The position numbers and the translations under genes are program-made. 12,921 nt of DNA from Oscillospiraceae bacterium (GTDB taxonomy: Bacteria; Bacillota; Clostridia; Oscillospirales; Ruminococcaceae): positions 925-13,845 of the forward strand of contig DLVP01000090.1 in the NCBI GenBank assembly GCA_003445125.1, in the 5' to 3' direction. Below, in pieces: positions 1 to 6,118 of the stretch. The notes beneath the pieces are model-generated. The model ran no database searches. It worked only from the letters and a program-made list of their open reading frames with translations, and had not been told where the DNA came from. Position 1 is the first letter of the stretch; the number at the start of each line of letters is the position of its first letter.

Positions 1-1178
1 TAGAACCGCATCAGCAGATTGATGACCGTCGTTTTTCCGCATCCCGTCGGTCCGACAATCGCGATCCGCTGTCCCGGCTGTACCGTCAGGTTCAGATGCT
101 CGATCAGCTTCCGATCGGGCACATACGAAAAGCACACATCGTCAAGCGTCACCGCACCTCTGACATTTTCCAGCACTTTCGCGTCCGCCTTGTCGGCGAT
201 TTCATCCTTTTCGCGCAGAAACTCAAAAATCCGTGCCGCACACGCCAATGCGTTCTGCAATTCCGTCATGACGCCCGAAATTTCGTTGAAGGGTTTGGTA
301 TACTGATTGGCATAGCTCAGAAACACCGACAGCTCGCCCACCGACATCGCCGCTTTTCCGATCAGCCCGATGGCGGACAGCGCGCCGAAGCAGCCGACCG
401 CCGCATACACCACGCTGTTGACAAAGCGCGTGGTCGGATTCACAAGCGAGGAAAAGAAGGTCGCCGCGCGGGAGGTTTTTTCCAGTCGGTCGTTGATCTC
501 GTCAAACTGCGCCAGCGATTTTTCTTCGTGAGAAAACACCTGCACGGTTTTTTGATTGCCGATCACTTCATCGATCAGCGCCGTCTGTTCGCCGCGCGTC
601 TGCGACTGTTCACGGAACAGATGATAGGTGCGCTTGGAGATGAACCGCGCCGCAAACAGCGAAAGCGGCGTCAGCACCACCACCACGCCCGCAATCAGCG
701 GACTGAGCGTGAACATGAACCAAAGCGTTCCGAGAATCGTCATTACACCCGAAAACAGCTGGGTGAACCCGAGCAGCAGTCCGTCGGCAAAGGTGTCGGC
801 GTCGGTGATGATCCGACTGACAATCTCGCCCGACGGGTGAATGTCCAAAAACGAAAGCGGCAGGGTCTGAATTTTCGCAAACGCACGTTTGCGGATGTCG
901 CTGACCACGCGGAAGGTGATGCGGTTGTTGATCACACTGACCAGCCACGTCAGCAGCGCCGCGCCCGCCGCACACACGCCCGCGTGCAGCAGAATCGGCA
1001 GAATCGCGGCAAAATCCACCGCGCCCGCTCCCACGATCAGATCGATTGCATGACCGATCAGAATCGGCACATACAGCGTCAGAAACACATTGCCCGCCGA
1101 AAACAGCACGGACAGCAAAAGGAAGAAACGGTACGGCTTGAGAAACTGCCACACATCTTTGTACGTGTTCTGCTTCAT
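1..1178 (-). CDS. ABC exporter half-transporter (permease-ATPase), second subunit of a heterodimer, 3' end cut off
   Basis: Half-size ABC exporter of the type that combines six membrane helices with one ATPase domain. The 392 codons present give a hydrophobic membrane domain over roughly residues 1-320, with the usual coupling-helix wording (LPLSFLDIHPSGEIVSRI) near residues 105-120. The ATPase domain then begins, and a canonical Walker A (GPTGCGKT, residues 376-383) lies just before the left edge. Q-loop, signature, Walker B and H-loop are outside the window. The start is ATG at 1178, with AGGAGG seven bases upstream; this ATG overlaps the TGA of the preceding gene as ATGA, so the two are almost certainly translationally coupled and form one complex. 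Because the upstream half carries a degenerate ATP site, this half is expected (family knowledge, not visible here) to carry the catalytic Glu. The substrate cannot be told; drugs, lipids or peptides are typical. Confidence 0.93.
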   Translation of the reverse strand, partial: MKQNTYKDVWQFLKPYRFFLLLSVLFSAGNVFLTLYVPILIGHAIDLIVGAGAVDFAAILPILLHAGVCAAGAALLTWLVSVINNRITFRVVSDIRKRAFAKIQTLPLSFLDIHPSGEIVSRIITDADTFADGLLLGFTQLFSGVMTILGTLWFMFTLSPLIAGVVVVLTPLSLFAARFISKRTYHLFREQSQTRGEQTALIDEVIGNQKTVQVFSHEEKSLAQFDEINDRLEKTSRAATFFSSLVNPTTRFVNSVVYAAVGCFGALSAIGLIGKAAMSVGELSVFLSYANQYTKPFNEISGVMTELQNALACAARIFEFLREKDEIADKADAKVLENVRGAVTLDDVCFSYVPDRKLIEHLNLTVQPGQRIAIVGPTGCGKTTVINLLMRF

Positions 1179-2902
1179 CGTGTTTCCTCCTTTTTGAACT
1201 GCGATTCGTGAATCTCACGGTACACCTCGCACCGCTCCAGCAATTGCTCGTGCGTGCCGATGCCCGCCACATTGCCATCCTCCATTACGAGAATCCGATC
1301 GGCATGGCGGATCGAAGAGGTGCGCTGGGACACCAGAAATACCGTCGGATGATACGGCAGCGCGCGAATCGCCTGCCGCAGTGCCGCATCGGTGGCAAAG
1401 TCCAATGCCGACGTACTGTCGTCCAGAATCAGAATCTCGGGTCTTCGCACCAGCGCGCGCGCAATGGTCAACCGCTGACGCTGACCGCCCGAAAAGTTCC
1501 TTCCGTTTTGCTCCACCGGCGCGTCCAGTCCCTTTTCGGCGACAAAATCCGCCGCCTGTGCCGCTTCGAGTGCCTCGCGGAGCGTTTCGTCATCGGCGTT
1601 CTCGTTGCCCCACAGCAGGTTTTCGCGGATCGTTCCGCGAAACAGCACCGCCTTCTGCGGCACGACGCCGATTTTTTTGCGCAGGCTTTCCATATCCTGC
1701 ATTTTCACGTCCGCACCGTCCACCAGCACCGTTCCTTCGGTGGCGTCATAAAGGCGGGGAATCAGATTCACCACCGACGTTTTTCCCGAACCGGTCGAAC
1801 CGATAATACCGATCATTTCGCCGTCAAATGCCCGGAAGCTCAGATCCTTCACCGACGGCGCGCCCGCGCCCGCATAGCACAGCGTCACCCGATCGAAGGT
1901 CACCGTTCCGTGTTCGGTCGTCTCCTGCACCTGCGCCGGCGTCTTTTGCGACGAGGTCATCTCAAACACGCTTTCCACGCGCTTTTCGCACGCCACGGAT
2001 TTGGTCATCGTAATAATCAGGTTGGCAAATTTGATCAGCTCCACCGAAATCTGCGCCATATAGTTGTACATCGCGATCACCGCGCCCTGCGTGATGATCC
2101 CGTCGTTGACACGCACCGCGCCGATGCGGATCAGCACCAGCACCGCCAGATTGATCAGCACATACGTCAGCGGGTTCATCAGCGCGGACAGCCGATTGAC
2201 CAGGTTCTGGTCGTCCAGCAGCTCCTCGCACGCACCTTCAAACCGCTTTTCTTCGGTTTTCTCCCGTCGGAACGCGCGGATCACCCGCACGCCCACCAGA
2301 TTTTCCCGCACCAGCAGCATCACGCGATCCAGCCGCTGCTGCACTTTTTTATAAAGTGGGAGGCACCACAGCATAATTCCGAACACGACCACCGACAAAA
2401 GCGGAATCACCACCGCAAACGTCACGGCGGAGGTCGAATCGATCGTAAACGCCATGACCGCCGCGCCGATCACCACAAACGGCGACCGCAAAAACAGCCG
2501 CAGGGTGAGGTTGATGCCTGACTGCACCTGGTTGAGGTCGCCCGTCATGCGGGTAATCATCGTCGAGGTGCCCAGGCGGTCAAGCTCGGTGTAGGACAGT
2601 CCCTGAATGTGCTTCAGCAGCGCATGCCGCAGGCGGGCGACGATCCCGACCGAGGCTTTGGCGGCAAAATACTGCGCCGTCACGGTCGCGCAGAGTCCCA
2701 GCGCGCCCAAAAGCACCAGCAGTGCCGACATCCAGCTGATATAGGCGGCGGGGTTTTCGGCAACACCCGCAATGCCGACGTCGATGATTTTTTTCATCAC
2801 GAGCGGCACGCACAGTTCAAAGCAGACCTCCAATGCCTTGAACAGCGGGGCAAGGATACATTCTTTGGTATAAGATTTTGCAAATCGAAATAAATGCTTC
2901 AA
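1175..2902 (-). CDS. ABC exporter half-transporter with degenerate ATP site (TM287/BmrC-like subunit)
   Basis: Complete 575-residue permease-ATPase fusion, normal length for the family. Membrane domain covers about residues 15-305, with helices visible near 55-80, 140-180 and 245-262. ATPase motifs: Walker A GSTGSGKT (368-375), Q-loop Gln416, canonical signature FSGGQRQ (470-476) and Walker B ILILDDSTSALD (490-501). Two key positions are changed: the catalytic Glu after the Walker B Asp is Asp495, and the switch His is Gln526 (VSQRTSS). Both changes are known from the non-hydrolysing site of heterodimeric exporters such as TM287/288, so this half should pair with the downstream gene product. 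The start is TTG at 2900-2902 rather than ATG: GGAGAGG lies seven to eight bases upstream and no better start is near. A promoter lies about 50 bp upstream, and the gene overlaps the downstream half by 4 bp. Confidence 0.95.
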   Translation of the reverse strand: MKHLFRFAKSYTKECILAPLFKALEVCFELCVPLVMKKIIDVGIAGVAENPAAYISWMSALLVLLGALGLCATVTAQYFAAKASVGIVARLRHALLKHIQGLSYTELDRLGTSTMITRMTGDLNQVQSGINLTLRLFLRSPFVVIGAAVMAFTIDSTSAVTFAVVIPLLSVVVFGIMLWCLPLYKKVQQRLDRVMLLVRENLVGVRVIRAFRREKTEEKRFEGACEELLDDQNLVNRLSALMNPLTYVLINLAVLVLIRIGAVRVNDGIITQGAVIAMYNYMAQISVELIKFANLIITMTKSVACEKRVESVFEMTSSQKTPAQVQETTEHGTVTFDRVTLCYAGAGAPSVKDLSFRAFDGEMIGIIGSTGSGKTSVVNLIPRLYDATEGTVLVDGADVKMQDMESLRKKIGVVPQKAVLFRGTIRENLLWGNENADDETLREALEAAQAADFVAEKGLDAPVEQNGRNFSGGQRQRLTIARALVRRPEILILDDSTSALDFATDAALRQAIRALPYHPTVFLVSQRTSSIRHADRILVMEDGNVAGIGTHEQLLERCEVYREIHESQFKKEETR

Positions 2903-2946
2903 AATATCCTCTCCGTATAACTTTCTTTGTTGTCAGCCAACAGTTT

Positions 2947-2975
2947 ATTATAGCACGTCTTTTTGAAAATGTACA
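2947..2975 (-). promoter_or_regulatory. Sigma-A-type promoter of the ABC exporter operon
   Basis: On the minus strand, TGTACA (2970-2975) is followed by a 17-bp spacer and a perfect TATAAT (2947-2952). A TG sits one base before the -10, making it an extended -10 element. The expected transcript start lies near 2940, giving a leader of roughly 40 nt. It lies downstream of the pth terminator, so the exporter is transcribed independently of prs-pth. Nothing else was recognised between 2976 and 3064. Confidence 0.75.
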
Positions 2976-3064
2976 GTCCGTTTGCGCCCGAAAGACGATT
3001 TTCCCGTTCGTCGCTGCAAGGGGGGCAAAAAACAACTGCTCGGCGGCGAAAAAACGTCCGCCCG

Positions 3065-3103
3065 AAAAACCCGCCTCTTTCAAACGAAAGAGGCGGGTTT
3101 TCT
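3065..3103 (-). terminator. Rho-independent terminator of the prs-pth operon
   Basis: A 16-bp perfect inverted repeat (arms 3066-3081 and 3086-3101) has a four-base loop and GC-rich centre CCCGCCTCTTTC. Read on the minus strand it begins right after the pth stop codon and ends in a run of T. The arms also carry A and T tracts on both sides, so some plus-strand activity is possible, but no plus-strand gene needs it. Confidence 0.9.
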
Positions 3104-3703
3104 TCATTTGGTATTATAACGGTTCATCGCGTCGTCGATGTTTCCCTGCACCAGCAGCGGCACGCTTTCCACGGCGTGTTCCACCGCCGTTTGCAGTTCC
3201 TTCAGTTCATCGGCACGAAAGCGCGACAGCACCCAGTCTGCCAGATTATAGTCGGGATGCGGCTTTTTGCCCACGCCGACCCGCACACGCGGAAACGCAT
3301 CCGAACCGGTCAGATAGATGATATTCTTCAATCCGTTCTGCCCGCCGTCGCTTCCCTTGCGGCGAATCCGCAATTTTCCGACATCCTGCATCACGTCGTC
3401 ACACACGACGATCACGCGTTCGATCGGCACTTTATAAAACTGCATGGCTTCCACGACGCTTTGTCCCGACAGGTTCATATAGGTGGACGGTTTGAGGAGC
3501 AGAACTTTTTTTCCTGCCAGCTCACAGGTGTTGCACAGCCCCTTGAATTTGATCCGATCCAGCTTGACCTGCTGTTTTTCCGCCAGCCGATCCAGCACCA
3601 TGAACCCGGCGTTGTGCCGCGTCATTTCATACTCGCGTCCGACATTTCCCAAGCCGACGACAATGGCATCGACCGAGGAAGAAAACTCTTTTTTACCGAA
3701 CAT
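3104..3703 (-). CDS. pth: Peptidyl-tRNA hydrolase
   Basis: Hydrolyses the ester bond of peptidyl-tRNA released from stalled ribosomes, recycling tRNA in the cytoplasm. The 199-residue length is typical. Visible family residues are GLGN (17-20), the catalytic His30 in TRHNAG, STYMNLSG (73-80) with Asn77, DD (102-103) and GKLRIRRKGSDGGQNG (109-124). Two positions differ from the commonest wording: Val21 replaces Pro in GLGNPG, and Gln122 replaces His in GGHNG. I chose ATG at 3703 because the domain begins directly after it and it sits one base after the prs stop codon; an in-frame start at 3778 would overlap prs by 74 bp. No good Shine-Dalgarno is visible before 3703, so translation probably depends on ribosomes finishing prs. 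A terminator follows at once. The prs-pth order is common in Firmicutes. Confidence 0.95.
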   Translation of the reverse strand: MFGKKEFSSSVDAIVVGLGNVGREYEMTRHNAGFMVLDRLAEKQQVKLDRIKFKGLCNTCELAGKKVLLLKPSTYMNLSGQSVVEAMQFYKVPIERVIVVCDDVMQDVGKLRIRRKGSDGGQNGLKNIIYLTGSDAFPRVRVGVGKKPHPDYNLADWVLSRFRADELKELQTAVEHAVESVPLLVQGNIDDAMNRYNTK

Positions 3704-3704
3704 C

Positions 3705-4664
3705 TTACAAAAACAGCGGAGAGAGGGGTTTGTCTTCATAGGTGCGCTCGATCGCCTCGGCAAACACCGGTGCGACATCCAGCGTTTTAATCTTGTCGAT
3801 CTGCTTCTCGGCGGGAAGCTCGATAGTATCCAACAGCACCAGTTCCTTTATGTAGCTCTTGGAAATGCGGTCAATGGCGGGACCGGACAGCACGCCGTGC
3901 GTTGCACAGGCATAGACTTCCTTCGCGCCGCCCTTTTCGATGATCGCGGCGGCACCGTTGCAGAGCGTGCCGGCAGTATCGACCATATCGTCCACGATGA
4001 TGGCGATTTTGCCCTTCACGTCGCCGATGATGTTCATAACCTCGGAGACATTGGCTCTCTGACGGCGTTTATCGATGATTGCCAGCGGAGCGTCCAGCTT
4101 TTCGGCGAACTTTCTCGCGCGGGTGACGGAGCCGAGGTCGGGCGAAACCACCACAACGTCCTCGGTATGGTCTTTGAATTTTTCAACAAAATACGGAGCA
4201 AGAATCGGCACGCCGAGCAGGTGATCCACCGGAATATTGAAGAATCCCTGAATCTGTGCGGCATGAAGGTCCATGGTGAGGACACGGTCCGCGCCGGCGG
4301 CAGTCAGAATATCCGCGCAGAGCTTTGCGGAGATCGGGTCTCTGGATTTTGCTTTTCTGTCCTGACGGGCATAGCCGAAATACGGAATCACCGCGGTGAT
4401 TCTTCCGGCAGAAGCTCTCTTGAGCGCATCAATCATGATGAGCAGTTCCATCAGATTGTCGTTGACGGGCGAGCAAGTGGACTGGATGACAAACACATCC
4501 GATCCGCGGACAGATTCATGCAGAGAAACGGAAATCTCACCGTCGGAGAAGGTGACCACGTCGCTTTTTCCCATCGGCAGTCCCAGCAGCGATGCCACTT
4601 TTGCGGCGACTCCCTTGCTGGCGTTCCCGCAGAAGATCTTGATATCCTTGCCGTGCAGATTCAT
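3705..4664 (-). CDS. prs: Ribose-phosphate pyrophosphokinase (PRPP synthetase)
   Basis: Makes 5-phosphoribosyl-1-pyrophosphate from ribose-5-phosphate and ATP, the common precursor for purines, pyrimidines, NAD, histidine and tryptophan. At 319 residues it has the usual class I length. Visible motifs are FSDGE (39-43), RQDRK (100-104), the [11 protein letters not shown] stretch (132-142), the flexible catalytic loop KRRQRAN (199-205) and the PRPP-binding loop [10 protein letters not shown] (224-233). All expected catalytic residues appear intact. The start is ATG at 4664, preceded by AGAGGAG about nine bases upstream. A promoter lies about 45 bp upstream, and pth begins one base after its stop codon. 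Cytosolic enzyme, with no sign of horizontal transfer or damage. Confidence 0.97.
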   Translation of the reverse strand: MNLHGKDIKIFCGNASKGVAAKVASLLGLPMGKSDVVTFSDGEISVSLHESVRGSDVFVIQSTCSPVNDNLMELLIMIDALKRASAGRITAVIPYFGYARQDRKAKSRDPISAKLCADILTAAGADRVLTMDLHAAQIQGFFNIPVDHLLGVPILAPYFVEKFKDHTEDVVVVSPDLGSVTRARKFAEKLDAPLAIIDKRRQRANVSEVMNIIGDVKGKIAIIVDDMVDTAGTLCNGAAAIIEKGGAKEVYACATHGVLSGPAIDRISKSYIKELVLLDTIELPAEKQIDKIKTLDVAPVFAEAIERTYEDKPLSPLFL

Positions 4665-4708
4665 AGTTTTTTACTCCTCTTTTGACATTTTTTGTCGTTA
4701 CTTTTTCT

Positions 4709-4737
4709 ATTATACCAAAAAAGCCCCGATCATGCAA
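4709..4737 (-). promoter_or_regulatory. Sigma-A-type promoter of prs-pth
   Basis: On the minus strand, TTGCAT (4732-4737) is followed by 17 bp and a perfect TATAAT (4709-4714). The predicted transcript start is near 4702, leaving a leader of about 40 nt before the prs ATG. Confidence 0.7.
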
Positions 4738-4758
4738 GAGCAGATTCCCCATAATTTA

Positions 4759-4773
4759 ACATAATTCTTATGT
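4759..4773. repeat. Short AT-rich inverted repeat upstream of the prs promoter
   Basis: Six-base arms ACATAA and TTATGT surround a three-base centre. It lies about 20 bp upstream of the prs -35 box and past the end of the small membrane-protein gene. It could be an operator or chance; no known consensus was recognised. Confidence 0.3.
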
Positions 4774-4801
4774 CTTTTTTAGTAACCTTTTCCGAGGACA
4801 A

Positions 4802-4834
4802 AAGGGCGGCGCACAAAAGCTGTGCGCCGCCCTT
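4802..4834 (-). terminator. Hairpin terminator after the small acidic membrane protein gene
   Basis: A perfect 14-bp GC-rich inverted repeat (arms 4802-4815 and 4821-4834) has a five-base loop and lies five bases past the stop codon at 4840. On the minus strand it is followed only by TTGTCC after the closing TT, so the U-tract is weak, but position and stem strength support termination. Confidence 0.75.
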
Positions 4835-4839
4835 GGGGA

Positions 4840-5052
4840 TTATTCTTCGGTTTTTTCTTCGGTTTTTTCTTCAGCTTCGGCGGGCTCTTCGTCCTCGTCG
4901 TCATCTTCGTACAGATCGTCGGAGAGCATATCGTCGTCAAAGCTGTCGCAGAGCATACAACCGCTGCGGCGGATCAACGCGTACACGGCGATGCCGATTC
5001 CCGCCAGCGCGGCGATAAGCGCGATGATGGAAATCAAAGTTCCTTTTTTCAT
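4840..5052 (-). CDS. Small single-span membrane protein with acidic C-terminal tail, unknown function
   Basis: A 70-residue protein: a short basic N-terminus (MKKG), one hydrophobic helix over about residues 4-25 (alternating Ile, Ala, Leu, Gly), a basic stop-transfer RR, then a Cys pair (CMLC) and a strongly acidic tail rich in Asp and Glu. The tail ends in a tandem TEEKTEE repeat, coded by a near-exact 14-15 bp DNA repeat at about 4844-4873. I chose ATG at 5052. An upstream in-frame GTG at 5061 has its AGG only about three to five bases away, which is too close, although the ATG is on the far side at about 12. I do not recognise the family. A near-consensus promoter and a separate terminator make it a monocistronic gene. 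Topology is probably N-in with the acidic tail outside, or the reverse if the helix is an uncleaved anchor. Confidence 0.75.
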   Translation of the reverse strand: MKKGTLISIIALIAALAGIGIAVYALIRRSGCMLCDSFDDDMLSDDLYEDDDEDEEPAEAEEKTEEKTEE

Positions 5053-5086
5053 AAAAAACACGCACCTTTCCTTTATCTCTGCCTAT

Positions 5087-5115
5087 ATTATACTTTGATT
5101 TTGCAAAGTTATCAA
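5087..5115 (-). promoter_or_regulatory. Near-consensus promoter of the small membrane protein gene
   Basis: On the minus strand, TTGATA (5110-5115), a 17-bp spacer and TATAAT (5087-5092) give a near-perfect sigma-A promoter, the best in the window. The leader is about 28 nt. It suggests a well-expressed gene. Confidence 0.85.
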
Positions 5116-5173
5116 TAGCTTTTGAAAAAAATGCGAAATTTTTCATGATTTTGGTTTTCCCGCACGCAAACGG

Positions 5174-6103
5174 TTACCGATTGAGAAGAAACAGCAGTCC
5201 GATCCACGGTGCCAATCCCGCCGTGGCGATTCCGTTGTTCAAAAGGGAATCCGCGTTGCTTTCCCATACGGCGTCCGCGGGCATTTCCGTTTCGACGGAC
5301 TGTGCCGCACCGCTTTCGGCAAACGCTTTCAGGCACTCCGCCGCGGTGATCAGTCCGAGATTTTCGCTGTTGAAAATCTCCGTATTCTCGCCTTCAAAGT
5401 GCGGAGAAAGAAAGAATGTTTCGAGATCGCCTTGCTGATCCCAATCCGTATAGCACGTCAGATAATAGACATATCCGAGATTTTGCATATAGATCAAACG
5501 GCAGTCTTCGGAAGGAAAGATAATCGATTGATCCGTTTTCTCGTCAACCAGCACGACGTTGAACGTAAAATCAACGGGTGAACCGTCGGAATGAAAGAAC
5601 AAAAGGTCATCTTCCGTGAATTGGATCACTCCCGCGAAAGCGTTGTGAAAGGTTTTCGGATTTTCCTCATAAACCGTTTTGCAGAGATCCGCCATATACA
5701 CCTGTTTTCCGTTTGAGGTGTACGGAATACAGTTCACCTGCCCGGTTTTCACGAATTCGTCGAAATCGGCACGGTAGAGCGGCATCACCGTCCATTTTGC
5801 AATGAACGCCCCTTCTTTTTCAAGCAGGTCTTTAATCGCCGTGTTCTCTGTTTTTTTCAACAACTCGTCTCTTTCGGATTCAGAAAGATATACTTTTGTC
5901 GAATAATACTCGGGATTCAACAGTCCCTCGGACCACAAATCTTCGTCGGTCATCAGATGCGCGGGTTTATGAAAATAGGCTTCATGTCCCGGAACGTCAT
6001 ATTCGTAGCCTGCAAAATCCTCATCCTCCTCCGAAAACACCGAAACGGACAAGCAACCCGCCAACAGGCAGAGTGCCGCAAGAATCGCCGCTGCTTTTTT
6101 CAT
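5174..6103 (-). CDS. Predicted lipoprotein of unknown function, third gene of the M23-RCC1 operon
   Basis: A 309-residue exported protein that I do not recognise. The signal peptide ends in a lipobox LAGC (residues 14-17), predicting a lipid-anchored Cys17. Residues 36-62 form a module (PGHEAYFHKPAHLMTDEDL) that matches residues 46-72 of the M23 peptidase two genes upstream, with 17 of 27 identical and no gaps. The remaining body (about 70-285) is mixed alpha/beta and acidic, with five further cysteines (125, 141, 201, 217, 257). The last 20 residues are hydrophobic (GLAPWIGLLFLLNR), like a tail anchor or sorting helix without an LPXTG motif. The start is ATG at 6103 with AAAGGA about nine to ten bases upstream. 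It lies 15 bp after the RCC1 lipoprotein gene, so it is co-transcribed. No clear terminator follows before 5115. Confidence 0.85.
   Translation of the reverse strand: MKKAAAILAALCLLAGCLSVSVFSEEDEDFAGYEYDVPGHEAYFHKPAHLMTDEDLWSEGLLNPEYYSTKVYLSESERDELLKKTENTAIKDLLEKEGAFIAKWTVMPLYRADFDEFVKTGQVNCIPYTSNGKQVYMADLCKTVYEENPKTFHNAFAGVIQFTEDDLLFFHSDGSPVDFTFNVVLVDEKTDQSIIFPSEDCRLIYMQNLGYVYYLTCYTDWDQQGDLETFFLSPHFEGENTEIFNSENLGLITAAECLKAFAESGAAQSVETEMPADAVWESNADSLLNNGIATAGLAPWIGLLFLLNR
5918..5998 (-). repeat. Copy of shared N-terminal module (in the 309-residue lipoprotein)
   Basis: Codes for residues 36-62, the module shared with the M23 peptidase at 8400-8480. The two copies contain an identical 21-nt DNA stretch (5940-5960 and 8422-8442), coding for HLMTDE and its flank. 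Conservation at DNA level suggests a fairly recent common origin or gene conversion. Confidence 0.85.
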
Positions 6104-6118
6104 AGAGATTTTCCTTTC

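Noticed and set aside
96..2521. Long plus-strand open frames of 371 and 437 codons
   Set aside because: They are antisense to two clear ABC exporter genes and have the Arg/His/Gln-rich composition of shadow frames. They have no ribosome site.
3704..3778. Upstream start for pth at 3778
   Set aside because: It would overlap the prs 3' end by 74 bp and add residues before the conserved domain that have no family match.
5062..5173. Minus-strand short frames around 4937-5336 as extra small genes
   Set aside because: They overlap better genes, lack ribosome sites and have Arg-rich shadow composition.
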